Assembly: GCA_020310875.1 (NCBI GenBank)
Contig: CM035417.1
Coordinates: 87,523,440-87,587,439 of the forward strand
DNA from: Ceratopteris richardii
Taxonomy: Eukaryota > Streptophyta > Polypodiopsida > Polypodiales > Pteridaceae
DNA length: 64,000 bases
Reading direction: 5' to 3'
A program made the position numbers and the translations under genes. Numbering within the stretch: position 1 is the stretch's first letter; each line of letters opens with the position of its first letter. The notes below the pieces were generated by a model that saw only the letters and a program-made list of their open reading frames with translations, was not told the DNA's origin and did not search any database. Below, in pieces: positions 1 to 9,462 of the stretch.

Positions 1-1
1 G

Positions 2-3000
2 GAAGAAGGAGAAGTGATTGAGAAAGACTGGAAGGAGGACTACGAGAGCATTGAAATGGAGCCCGAACCGATGGATCTAGGGAATAATACCACCAACATA
101 AACATCACAGCCAATGGAAAACACCAGGAACACACACAGAAGGGAAAATTAGAATTTGAAAGAGAATCAGAAAATGAAGAAAATACACCCCAAGATCAAT
201 TTGAGGTACCAGCTCACTTTAAAAAATATGAAGTGGAGGAGAGAAAAATCGCTATTCAGATGCCTAAAAGAGAGGCACAGCCAGGAATAGCTTATGACAA
301 TAAAGAACAAACCAAGAAGATAGTGGTGACGTTGGAGGAAGGAGAAGAACGATGTACCTACATAGGACAGGATGTCTCATTAGAGGAAGAACAAGAATTA
401 ATTCGTCTCATAAGAGAATATCGGGATGTCTTTGCTTGGACCTACAAGGACTTGAAAGGGGTCGACCCTTCTATATGTGCGCATAGAATCCCCATGACAT
501 CCGAAGCCAAACCTTCTAAACAAAGACCATATACTTACAATGATGTGTATTCAGCCAAGATAAAAGAGGAAATAGACAAGTTACTAGATGCTGGATTCAT
601 CTATGAAATTGAGCACACGGAATGGGTGTCACCTTTGGTGGTTGTACCGAAAAAGAATGGAAAGTTAAGAGTGTGCATCAATTTAAAGAAAGTAAATGCC
701 GCGACAATAAGGGATAGTTATCCTTTACCAATCACAGATCATCTTTTGGAAAGGGTGGCAGGAAAGGAAGTCTATAGCTTTCTGGACGGCTTTTCAGGGT
801 ATAATCAGGTAGCGATTGCTCCTGAGGACCAACATAAAACAGCGTTCGCAACTGAATGGGGAGTATACGCCTTTAGAGTTATGCCTTTTGGTCTAACTAA
901 TGCCCCAGCTACCTTCCAAAGATTGATGTGTCATGTGTTCAAAGAATTCCTAAGAAAGAGTATGGAGGTATACGTGGATGACCTTTGTACATATTCAGCT
1001 ATACGATCAGAGCACATCCCTGAACTAGGAAAGATTTTTGCCAAATGTCGACAATATAGAGTATGCCTTAATCCTGAAAAATGTGTTTTCATGGTTAGAC
1101 AAGGGAAAATCTTAGGACATATCGTCTCTAAGAATGGAATCTCAACAGATGAAGACAAAATTAAAGTCATCTTAAATTTACCAAGACCAAAGACTGCTAA
1201 AGAAGTTCAAGCATTTATGGGACATTGTGGATACTATCGAAGATTTATACACATGTACGCCATAATTGCTAGACCTCTTTATGCATTATTGACTTTATTT
1301 AATTGGACTGAAGAATGCGAGGGAGCCTTCAATGAGTTAAAGAATCGATTGAGTTCAGCACCAATCCTTCGAGTCCCTAACTGGAATAAACCATTTCACA
1401 TTCATGTGGATGCATCCAAGTTTGCCATTGGTTGCATCTTAGCGCAACCTGCTGACACAGGAAAATTAGACCACCCTATAGCCTACGCTAGTAGACAACT
1501 AAATCAAGCAGAACGCAATTACACTACCACGGAGAGAGAAGGCCTAGGAATGGTGTATGTAGTTAAAAAATTCAGACATTACCTTTTGGCAAACAAATTC
1601 AAATTCTTCATTGATCATCAAGCCCTACTGTACCTAGTCAACAAGCCGTGTAATACAGGAAGACTAGTACGATGGTTTTTATTGCTAATGGAGTTTGATT
1701 TTGAGGTAGTAGTCAAGAAAGGAAATACCCACATAAGAGCAGACCATTTATCAAGAATGACCCATGGAGAACCACCCATAGGAGTACCAGATGAGCTGCT
1801 AGATACGTACCTTTTTAACCTGGAAGTATGTCCTCAATGGGCAGAAAAGTTGATCCCCATACTTACACATGGACCTAAAGATGGGATCACACCAAACCAA
1901 ACCCAAGATCTATGGAAGTCTAAAAACCTTCATATCATTGCAGGAAGTTTGTATCACCAGGATTCAAGCGGATTGTTAATGAGATGTGTGGAAGAAGAGG
2001 AACAAGGAATGTGGCTTCAGAAAGCACATGTAAACCAATGGAAAACTCATTTGAATGCAAATGGAACGTGGCAAACACTCAAGAGATTTGGCGTATATTG
2101 GCCAACCATGCAAAGAGACTCACATGACTATGTATCGGCATGCCAAATCTGTCAAGAACAAAATCCAGAAGAGAACTCAACTCTATGCTATTCCACAGTA
2201 GCACCGGGATGGAGCATGCCTCTGGTGAAGTTCTTAAAAACTAGGGAATACCCCGAAGGAGCCACTATGGCAAGGAAACGTGCACTGGTAGAACAAAGTA
2301 AGGAGTATGCCATTATAGGAAAACAACTTTTTAAGCGAGGGAAAGATAACCAGTTACGAATGTGCATTCACGAAAACGAATATCTTTCTGTTCTAGAGAT
2401 GGCACATACAGGAGCTGCAGGAGGGCACTTCTCCGCAGATAAAACAGCAAAAATGATCCTCTTTGCGGGAATGTGGTGGCCAACTCTACATCAAGATACG
2501 GTAACATATGTACAACGTTGTGATACTTGTCAACGAACAAAATATCCAATTAGAAGAGATGAGATGCCACTGAGACCCATGATGAGTGCCAGAGCTTTCA
2601 CGAAATGGGGAATAGACTTCATAGGACCTATCAGTCCACCAGCGAAAGGATCCCATGCTGAGTACATAATTGTAGCCACCGACTATCTGACCAAATGGGT
2701 TGAAGCAAAAGCAACCAAGAAAAATGACGCAAGAACAACAGCCAAGTTCCTCTTCGAGAACATTTTCACTAGATTTGGACTACCAATCGAAATTGTGAGT
2801 GATAGAGGCACGCACTTTGTAAATGAAGTGATAGAAGCTTTATTGAATGAATTCTTGGTAATTCATAAGAAATCAGCTCCTTATCACCCACAAGCCAATG
2901 GGCAAGCCGAAAGTTCTAATAAAATCTTGTGTACCGTTCTCACCAAAATTGTCAACCATGGTAGATCAGATTGGGATAAGCAGTTACATCATGCTTTATG

Positions 3001-4894
3001 GGCATTTCGAGTAGCCTATAAAATAGCTATAGGCACTACGCCTTTTAACTTAGTCTATGGACAGAACGCTATTTTGCCAATTGATTTCTTAATTCCCACT
3101 CTGAGAGTAGCAACTACTTATGAGTGGACAGGACATGAACTATCAGCTCAATTGGATCAAATAGAAAAGCTTCACGAAACTAGGTTACAAGCAGTAGCAG
3201 GCATTTATGCTGCTAAACGAAGACAGAAAGCCTACTTTGATGCACACATTAAGGAGAAAAATTTGAAGGAAGGAGATTTAGTTTTGGTATACACCTTGAA
3301 ACAACATGCTAAGAAGCTGCAGAAGAGAGGATATGGCCCCTTAATCATTAATCGAATATCTACAAGTGGAGCCATCAACTTAGCAACCTTGGATGGGGAC
3401 ATATTACCAAACTATATCAGCGGATGTAGAGTAAAAAAATACCTAGAACCATTGACCGAAGAAACAATGTCTCGATTAATCAAAGGCAAGAACAGACGCA
3501 TAGAAGAGGAAAGGATACGAGAGGAAGCGAGACAAGAAGCATTGGAAAGAATAAAGAAACGGAAAGAGTGGATGAGAGAGCGAGATGAGAGATATCGATT
3601 AGGAGAAGAACTCATCCCGATGGCTAATTTTAGAGCCACTCAAAGCCTAGGATCGCAGAGAACACAACCATATTTAAATTTGGGAGCAGGAAAAACTGAG
3701 TACCACTTGGTGAATGCTCTCATTGACACAGGAGCCGCTGTAAGTTGTATCACACTTTCTTTGACCCAGAAATTCCATGAGGAAATACGCCCATCAATGG
3801 CACAATTGATAGGAATAGGAGGAACGATCACTCAATGCATAGGTGAAATCACCTTACCCTTACATCTTGGCAACAACACTATGGAACAAAAGCTCTTAGT
3901 GTGTCATGATCAAGATTTACTTGAGGAGATAGTGTTAGGACAAGACTGGATTTACGAATACGAGGTGACCATTCAATTGGCGTTAGGATACATCTTAGCC
4001 AGGATAGGACATCGTGAAGTATTTAGTTTGCTAGATGAACGACCAATTAAATCTGCGAGCATAGAGCAAACAGTTCATTCTAATGAACAAAGTCCTGAAT
4101 GTAGGATCACTAGCACTGTAGAAACACCTTCGCCAAGTACTATATGTGATGACACATTGAATTCTGCTTGCACACAATTTTCTAGTATAGCAAGTCATGA
4201 GAGTGTCAATCAATCTGAAACTGACCTCAGTGAAACACAAGGTCTAAAAGAGACTAGTCCCCTGTGTACTTCAAAACCTGTACCTATTAAAATATACCCT
4301 ATTCCATACTCTAACCAAGCGTGGATAAAGAAAGATCAAGTGGAGGAGTATCTTCGACGACAGAAGCGCAACCGACATCAGAACAAACAACCAAAGAGGA
4401 AACCAACTCAGTCGGAGCAACGAAGTCATCGACGAACTGCTACAATATGGATTCCAACGAAAGTTGTAGCCGCTCAACAAGATCGTTCACAAATCTGGAT
4501 TCCTAAGTCATGCGCTCCAAAGAAACTAAGTCGGAATCATGATCCTCAACACTGGAAGAACCAATATAATCCACAGGCAAAACAACCACAAAAAAGGAGT
4601 TACTGGAGAAAGAAGGAGCCTGTGATGGCCACCCGAGCCATTCCGAGACTTATAAATCAGGTCAAACAGACATACAACGAGAAGAAAAGAGCCACATTCA
4701 GTGGAAGTGGGCAACATACAACAAGGCCCAACACAAGGGAACAGATTTGGATACCGAAAGACAAAACAAACAGCTTGTATCATCCAACTACTTCCAATTG
4801 CACACATATGGAATTGTCAATACCAAAAGTATGCATAATAGGGCCACATTACAAGGCCAAGCATTCAGCACATCCTTCTTCTATTTCAGGATAA
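2..4894 (+). CDS. gypsy pol polyprotein: RT-RNase H-integrase-second protease-tail (element A, 5' partial)
   Basis: The frame is open at the left edge; the GTG at 14 is not a real start. About 1,630 codons without a stop. Residues below count from nt 14. RT is at about 165-390 with YVDD at nt 971-982. RNase H is at about 430-590, with a HVDAS-type first Asp. Two H2C2 zinc modules follow (about nt 2021-2160 and 2404-2537), then the integrase core with GIDF, SDRG and NGQAES carrying the D, D, E residues (nt 2602-2960) and a GPY/F-like GYGP motif near 3335. After the integrase comes a retropepsin-like domain with DTGA at nt 3725-3736 and a later VLGQDW motif. The tail (about nt 4310-4894) is basic and repeats IWIPK-type motifs. 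It encodes the reverse transcription, integration and protein-processing enzymes. The second protease behind integrase is unusual. Confidence 0.93.
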   Translation, partial: EEGEVIEKDWKEDYESIEMEPEPMDLGNNTTNINITANGKHQEHTQKGKLEFERESENEENTPQDQFEVPAHFKKYEVEERKIAIQMPKREAQPGIAYDNKEQTKKIVVTLEEGEERCTYIGQDVSLEEEQELIRLIREYRDVFAWTYKDLKGVDPSICAHRIPMTSEAKPSKQRPYTYNDVYSAKIKEEIDKLLDAGFIYEIEHTEWVSPLVVVPKKNGKLRVCINLKKVNAATIRDSYPLPITDHLLERVAGKEVYSFLDGFSGYNQVAIAPEDQHKTAFATEWGVYAFRVMPFGLTNAPATFQRLMCHVFKEFLRKSMEVYVDDLCTYSAIRSEHIPELGKIFAKCRQYRVCLNPEKCVFMVRQGKILGHIVSKNGISTDEDKIKVILNLPRPKTAKEVQAFMGHCGYYRRFIHMYAIIARPLYALLTLFNWTEECEGAFNELKNRLSSAPILRVPNWNKPFHIHVDASKFAIGCILAQPADTGKLDHPIAYASRQLNQAERNYTTTEREGLGMVYVVKKFRHYLLANKFKFFIDHQALLYLVNKPCNTGRLVRWFLLLMEFDFEVVVKKGNTHIRADHLSRMTHGEPPIGVPDELLDTYLFNLEVCPQWAEKLIPILTHGPKDGITPNQTQDLWKSKNLHIIAGSLYHQDSSGLLMRCVEEEEQGMWLQKAHVNQWKTHLNANGTWQTLKRFGVYWPTMQRDSHDYVSACQICQEQNPEENSTLCYSTVAPGWSMPLVKFLKTREYPEGATMARKRALVEQSKEYAIIGKQLFKRGKDNQLRMCIHENEYLSVLEMAHTGAAGGHFSADKTAKMILFAGMWWPTLHQDTVTYVQRCDTCQRTKYPIRRDEMPLRPMMSARAFTKWGIDFIGPISPPAKGSHAEYIIVATDYLTKWVEAKATKKNDARTTAKFLFENIFTRFGLPIEIVSDRGTHFVNEVIEALLNEFLVIHKKSAPYHPQANGQAESSNKILCTVLTKIVNHGRSDWDKQLHHALWAFRVAYKIAIGTTPFNLVYGQNAILPIDFLIPTLRVATTYEWTGHELSAQLDQIEKLHETRLQAVAGIYAAKRRQKAYFDAHIKEKNLKEGDLVLVYTLKQHAKKLQKRGYGPLIINRISTSGAINLATLDGDILPNYISGCRVKKYLEPLTEETMSRLIKGKNRRIEEERIREEARQEALERIKKRKEWMRERDERYRLGEELIPMANFRATQSLGSQRTQPYLNLGAGKTEYHLVNALIDTGAAVSCITLSLTQKFHEEIRPSMAQLIGIGGTITQCIGEITLPLHLGNNTMEQKLLVCHDQDLLEEIVLGQDWIYEYEVTIQLALGYILARIGHREVFSLLDERPIKSASIEQTVHSNEQSPECRITSTVETPSPSTICDDTLNSACTQFSSIASHESVNQSETDLSETQGLKETSPLCTSKPVPIKIYPIPYSNQAWIKKDQVEEYLRRQKRNRHQNKQPKRKPTQSEQRSHRRTATIWIPTKVVAAQQDRSQIWIPKSCAPKKLSRNHDPQHWKNQYNPQAKQPQKRSYWRKKEPVMATRAIPRLINQVKQTYNEKKRATFSGSGQHTTRPNTREQIWIPKDKTNSLYHPTTSNCTHMELSIPKVCIIGPHYKAKHSAHPSSISG

Positions 4895-5018
4895 TCAAGC
4901 ACATTTTCCTCTCAGGAAATAGGAGAGCACTTGTACATACAGGAAATTACTTCAAAAAATGATAATAATCGCTTCGGCTATAAACTAACTTTTCTGTTTT
5001 CCCTTGTCAGATGAAAAA

Positions 5019-5099
<81 letters not shown>

Positions 5100-5253
5100 T
5101 TGAAAATGTGAAAAATCCAGGTATTACCTTTCTCACACCCACTGGAAAGGGACGACACCATCCACTCGGAGCAATATCGAGCTTATGGCAAACAAATAAA
5201 GGAGGATTTATGATAAGATATGGCAACTAATTCATGCTCTATATTGAGTGCAG
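4895..5253 (+). other. pol-ORF2 spacer of element A
   Basis: Noncoding stretch between the pol stop and the first ATG of ORF2. It holds a TA microsatellite (separate entry). Because plant mRNAs are rarely polycistronic, a splice acceptor or internal promoter would be expected here. None can be assigned by eye. Confidence 0.5.
5019..5096. repeat. (TA)n microsatellite
   Basis: About 78 bp of uninterrupted AT dinucleotides between pol and ORF2 of element A. Confidence 0.98.
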
Positions 5254-6891
5254 ATGGCATCAACTGATTCAGAGACTACGCAGCAGGAAGAGGTGCAGCT
5301 TCTTCCATTGGAATCAGTAACCAAAGCAAGAGGCCATTGGTTTCGTGATGACCAACCAGTGGCAGAGCTCATCTTCATGGCCACAATCAAAATTATGGAT
5401 ACAGATCATTACTTTCCAATCATGTCACAGGATTTCAAGACAATAATACAAGGATTACCTCATATTGAAGATGTGTGGACACAAGCGGGCATAGCAGCAT
5501 TTCTCAAATTGCCGATCTATGTTCCAGACTTTCAAAGATGTGCACAAGTCATGAATACTATGCAACCGACTGCAACAAAGATATCAGTCCCAGAAGCCCG
5601 AGTATTGGATAAAGTAGGGACTTGGAAGACCATCCAATTCACACATGAGTTAATCAATAAAGCTTTTGGATGGAATCAAACAGGAAGTACGAATGTCAAA
5701 GAGGAATGTCATGATCCAAAAAAGAGGTCATTTTTGGAGATAAACAGAATTGACATAGAAGATGCTGTGCGATTGGTGCATCAGCACTTTTGTTTCCCCA
5801 GTATGCACAGATACACTGCTCCTCAGAAGATAGTAGTCCAACTATTATCACATGCCATGCGACAAATAGGCAACAAGATCAATTTAACCAGCTATGTTCA
5901 GGAAAGGTTATTTGAAGCCCAAAAGAAGTGGGGACAGAAGAAGTTTTTGAATGGTAGTTCCGCTCTCACATTACTGATATATGAAGCTCTAGAAATGAAA
6001 AGTTGTTTGAGAGAGATGCCAACCTCAGAAGGGCTTGCAAGATACGCAAAATCTGCTACGGTCCCTAAGAAAAAGAAAGCGGTCATTGTGGTTGACGAAG
6101 CTGGGACTAGCACACAAAAAACCATGAGGGGTACAAAGCGTTTAAGGGAAGAGGAAGCCCAAGCTACACCACAATCAAAGAGATCTCATCTCTTACCGAA
6201 GATCACGACGGCACAAGTGCCAATCACGAAGAGAGATCTGTCTGCTGCCCTCGAAGAGACACATCAATATATGCAAGGGCAGGTAAATTTAAACATTCAA
6301 GGTCATCATTATAGACAGGCTAGTCAAAAGAAACAACAACGGAGTCCAGAGAAAACATCAAAACACGTTGGAAGATACAAAGAACTAGGGATCGATGATT
6401 CCAGTACAAATACAGACTCCAGCCCTGAAAAAGATACCTTGGATACCGAGATACGGACAGAAAATCAAGAAGAAGAATGGAATGAGCTTGATCAAGTAGA
6501 AGTAACGCCAGGAAGTCATATAGAAGAGGAAAAAAGAGTAGAAAAATCAGTGGAACCGGAGCATGTCATTCAATTGAATGACACTACAAAGATAAGCATC
6601 AAGGAAGATACAACAGGTGTTACACAGGTAAAACAACCTATTAAAGGGGACGAACAAACTCCAGTGAGTAAGGATATGGAGGGACTACCAAATAAAGAAC
6701 AAACTGTGGTTGAGGTGCCTGATGACACACCTCAAGGAAACAAAGAAGACATGGGGGCTGAGCCAAGGATCCAGCTTCAGATTAGGCAGCCCCATGACAA
6801 TCATTACATATCGCACAGGGTAAAGACATCAATACCCGGGAAGAACCCAGCATACCAAAAACATGGCTTAATGTGGATGTTACTCAGCTGA
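5254..6891 (+). CDS. ORF2 of element A: post-pol protein, N-terminal conserved domain
   Basis: I choose the ATG at 5254; the open frame begins slightly upstream at a GTG. Residues 1-260 align by eye with ORF2 of element B. Shared landmarks are HWF near the N-terminus, W..AG followed by a P..RC motif, an F.FP..R.T.P.K block, and a basic W..K..L.G..ALT.L.Y segment. A low-complexity acidic and polar linker with many E, K, T and Q residues follows. From about nt 6800 the -1 frame reads more naturally into ORF3, so the last 25 codons of this frame may be a frameshift artefact. There is no signal peptide or clear membrane segment. Function unknown; a distant link to 'putative plant transposon protein' families is possible but unproven. 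Confidence 0.8.
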   Translation: MASTDSETTQQEEVQLLPLESVTKARGHWFRDDQPVAELIFMATIKIMDTDHYFPIMSQDFKTIIQGLPHIEDVWTQAGIAAFLKLPIYVPDFQRCAQVMNTMQPTATKISVPEARVLDKVGTWKTIQFTHELINKAFGWNQTGSTNVKEECHDPKKRSFLEINRIDIEDAVRLVHQHFCFPSMHRYTAPQKIVVQLLSHAMRQIGNKINLTSYVQERLFEAQKKWGQKKFLNGSSALTLLIYEALEMKSCLREMPTSEGLARYAKSATVPKKKKAVIVVDEAGTSTQKTMRGTKRLREEEAQATPQSKRSHLLPKITTAQVPITKRDLSAALEETHQYMQGQVNLNIQGHHYRQASQKKQQRSPEKTSKHVGRYKELGIDDSSTNTDSSPEKDTLDTEIRTENQEEEWNELDQVEVTPGSHIEEEKRVEKSVEPEHVIQLNDTTKISIKEDTTGVTQVKQPIKGDEQTPVSKDMEGLPNKEQTVVEVPDDTPQGNKEDMGAEPRIQLQIRQPHDNHYISHRVKTSIPGKNPAYQKHGLMWMLLS

Positions 6892-7676
6892 AGCCGGTAG
6901 TCAAGCAAATGATTCAAACAGCCATGGACACTCAACACCAGTTGATGGAAATAGATGCTGACTATGATCAGGCAAGAAGAGAAAAGAATCAATTTCAAAT
7001 CATGAGTGAACAGCTATCAGCCCAATTCATTGAAGTACAAAAAGAATTGGCAGTCAAAGACACGGAGGCGCTGGCAATCAAGACACAACATGAAGCATCC
7101 ATCGCTCAGAATCAACAGCTGCATACACAACTAACCGAGTTGCAAAGATTACTCGATGCAAGCGAGGCTGAGAAGGAGAAAATGAAAATGAGAAGTATGC
7201 TATTAGAGCAACAACTCAAGTTGTATATGGAAGAGAATGACAGCCTACGCAACAGAAATAAAGAGTTAATGAAGTCCTTATTATATGATCAACCAATCGT
7301 GTCTCAGGAACCCGCAGAAACCACAGACCAAGAATTACGAGATCAGATATTAAAATATGAAGAGCTGCTAAAGCAAGAACAAGCCCAGATAGAGGAATGG
7401 AAGAGCAGATATACCGATGAAACCAGTGAACTGAAGCATCAATTACAGAAGGTGAATGCCAAACTGGTCCAAAGCTATAGTGAAAACATGGATCACGTAG
7501 CTGAAATAGGTAAAGAATTGCTGGCCACTAAAGAAACACTCAGGGAAGCCATGCAAAAGGTAAAAGAGAAAGATGAATGCATAGAACAATTGACGACTCA
7601 GATGAAAGAAAAAGCACCAATCGGGACACCAGTAGAGCCAATAAAGGAAAATCCTACTGACGAGGTAGAGAAATAA
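6873..7676 (+). CDS. ORF3 of element A: long coiled-coil protein
   Basis: 267 codons from a GTG; the same frame is open back to about 6798. The first in-frame ATG is several codons further in. The sequence is almost entirely heptad-like helix, rich in E, K, Q and L with few Gly or Pro, typical of a long coiled coil. It overlaps the end of ORF2 and is in the -1 frame to it, and its own end is in the -1 relation to ORF4. In element B the matching coiled coil is fused to the C-terminal domain, so ORF2, ORF3 and ORF4 look like pieces of one ancestral protein. Probably an oligomerisation region; the role is inferred from composition only. Confidence 0.75.
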   Translation: MDVTQLKPVVKQMIQTAMDTQHQLMEIDADYDQARREKNQFQIMSEQLSAQFIEVQKELAVKDTEALAIKTQHEASIAQNQQLHTQLTELQRLLDASEAEKEKMKMRSMLLEQQLKLYMEENDSLRNRNKELMKSLLYDQPIVSQEPAETTDQELRDQILKYEELLKQEQAQIEEWKSRYTDETSELKHQLQKVNAKLVQSYSENMDHVAEIGKELLATKETLREAMQKVKEKDECIEQLTTQMKEKAPIGTPVEPIKENPTDEVEK

Positions 7677-7696
7677 GTCAGAAGGAACGGGCACTA

Positions 7697-8701
7697 GTGG
7701 TGTCCCGATTAACAGAAAATTTTGAAAATGAAGTGGTAAAAGTCATGAAAGAGGCCAAGATCAAAGGCAAGGACCTGGACAAAATCATGAAGCCCTTCAA
7801 TATTCCCTATGGACTCTTGAAAGAAAAGACCAGACACTACATAATAAAGATTACAAGGAAGAGTCCAGATGAGCAGCTAAATTTCAAACATGATACATTC
7901 GCATACACTCAAGTAGAGTTTGAAGCTGCGCAACCAGTGTGGTGGCGAAAATTTTTGGAGAAACATCCCACACTACGAGTGCATTGGCAAGCAGCGCCAT
8001 ATGCATTCCAGGTAAACCCTTCATTTTGTCCACTACCACGCAGAAGGGATACCAGGGAATTTTTGGATTTACAAAGAAGCGGCACTATCAATAAGCAGTG
8101 GCTCAATTATCCCATGCTTCCGAGGCCGCCCCATAACTACTTACCAACGGAGGAGTATATGGTCAAAACCATAGAATTTTGGCTACAGAATTATGCAACA
8201 GTACCTGATTTAGCTGTAAAAATGACAAACAAAATACTTAGCATGATCCTCACCGTCTTGAAGGTATTCAAGCACGCGGCTTACACCTTTTTGAACTTCA
8301 TCGGTATTAATCAGGGAACAGAGATCCTCATTTTTGATCTCTCAGTCATGCCTAGCCGCCCAACAATGATGGCATATTACTCTCGAATTATGTTTTTGCC
8401 AAGTGTATATATGCAAACCTTCGAAGAAGCTTTCTTTACAGGATTTTTTGAGATCGATTCAGAGCTTTTTTTGAAGATGTCATCCAATTTAAATGCTAGA
8501 TTAGTGGCATACGAACTCAGCTTCTTCGCAGATCACAGACAGCCACCCAATGACGGTGTAAAGGCAGAACAATGGAAACAACTCATGATACGTGAAGCTA
8601 ATCTGCTAAATGATACAGAGCAAAAAGTATATAAAACATATGCCCGTCGCTTATCAAAGCCTGTCGGGGACGACAGAGTCAAGGGGGGGGGGCAATGTTG
8701 A
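7697..8701 (+). CDS. ORF4 of element A: conserved C-terminal domain of the post-pol protein
   Basis: The frame is open from about 7661 and ends in TGA at 8699-8701. It opens at GTG and the first in-frame ATG is near 7745, so a separate start is doubtful. Residues 75-330 match the C-terminal half of B ORF4 (minus strand) and of the C remnant at 48.3-49.2 kb: a W..HP segment, an NP.(F/Y)CP motif, QWLNY, a long helical region, a DLS/DMS..P block, a (L/Y)LP..(Y/F)...F(E/K)(E/D)(A/M)F.(T)GF block, and a final GDDR before the polypurine tract. Mildly hydrophobic in the middle but with no convincing transmembrane helix. Function unknown. Three divergent copies keep it, which suggests it was under selection. 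Confidence 0.8.
   Translation: MVSRLTENFENEVVKVMKEAKIKGKDLDKIMKPFNIPYGLLKEKTRHYIIKITRKSPDEQLNFKHDTFAYTQVEFEAAQPVWWRKFLEKHPTLRVHWQAAPYAFQVNPSFCPLPRRRDTREFLDLQRSGTINKQWLNYPMLPRPPHNYLPTEEYMVKTIEFWLQNYATVPDLAVKMTNKILSMILTVLKVFKHAAYTFLNFIGINQGTEILIFDLSVMPSRPTMMAYYSRIMFLPSVYMQTFEEAFFTGFFEIDSELFLKMSSNLNARLVAYELSFFADHRQPPNDGVKAEQWKQLMIREANLLNDTEQKVYKTYARRLSKPVGDDRVKGGGQC
8656..8692 (+). other. internal polypurine-like tract, first copy
   Basis: The ORF4 C-terminus (CCTGTCGGGGACGACAG context) runs into a G-run at 8683-8692, followed by CAATGTTG. The same context recurs at 9423-9463 directly before the real 3' LTR. In B and C, ORF4 also ends at the polypurine tract, so this first copy is probably the original one. 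Confidence 0.6.
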
Positions 8702-9445
8702 GGGAGAGTCAAGTAAGAAAAAGAAGAGAAGAAGACAACGAAAAAAGCAGCTTCACTAAACAGAAATATTCGAAGACATATCTCTGCAGGAAGCCCCGCA
8801 GGGGCGCAACACCCATCTCTGCACAGAGCCCCGCAGGGGCGCACACACCAAGGAAAGGACGTAACCACATGGGTGCTTCAACCTCTTGATCTATTGGAAG
8901 GTCCAGATCGAAGACTGAAGCACCACATCTCCAACCTTCCACTGGTGGCGTGCGTGGCAACCCAACTGAATACAGCAACCCAGATATGTGATATACGGAA
9001 TACCAAGGGGCACAAACAGAAGCTAAGGACATAAATCGGACAAAATAACAAATTCTCTAACGGTCCTTACTGCCTTTTCGACCACTGGGTGCGTGTATTC
9101 AGAACTCTTAAAGTAAGCCAAAAACAGAAGCAAAGGACAAACCTCGGATAAGATACCCAATTGTCTAACGGTCCTTAGTGCTTCTTCAACCACTGGACGC
9201 GTGCGTGGCAACCCAGAAGTCAGGAACCTATAGGTGAATTAGACTGCTAATATCAGATAGTCAGTCAAACTCCAAGGGTTGCGGGCAAACAAGTCAAATG
9301 CATCAGGCCCAGAGAATGTAAAACAAGAATTAAGAAGAGGCCGTCAAAACTGAACACCTGTTTTATAAACAGGTAACAATGAGCAAAGGTGGCGTGCAGA
9401 CAACAAACTGAGGACAAAAAGCAAAGCCTGTCAAGGGACGACAGA
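8693..9445 (+). repeat. 3' noncoding region of A with tandem repeats
   Basis: No convincing ORF. Two short direct repeats around AGCCCCGCAGGGGCGCA lie at about 8790-8850. Two clear units plus one degenerate unit of about 115-120 bp lie at about 8900-9210; each contains CTAACGGTCCTTA or a related sequence, then CAACC/GACCACTGG and GCGTGCGTGG. Elements B and C lack this stretch between ORF4 and the LTR. Confidence 0.7.
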
Positions 9446-9462
9446 GGCGAAGAGGGGGAGAG
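9446..9462 (+). other. polypurine tract of element A
   Basis: Purine-rich run ending AGAGGGGGAGAG directly before TGTTGCAG, the expected plus-strand primer for reverse transcription. Confidence 0.8.

Noticed and set aside
6798-6891. Programmed -1 frameshift between ORF2 and ORF3 of A
   Set aside because: No X-XXY-YYZ slippery heptamer in the right phase in the overlap; B has the same parts in one frame, so an indel is simpler.
5254-8701. Envelope protein in the env position
   Set aside because: No signal peptide, furin-like site or convincing transmembrane helix in any of the three elements; the coiled coil alone is not evidence of a fusion protein.
8533-9032. Minus-strand ORFs over the end of element A
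   Set aside because: Shadows of ORF4 and of the noncoding repeat region; no domain and no similarity between A, B and C on that strand.
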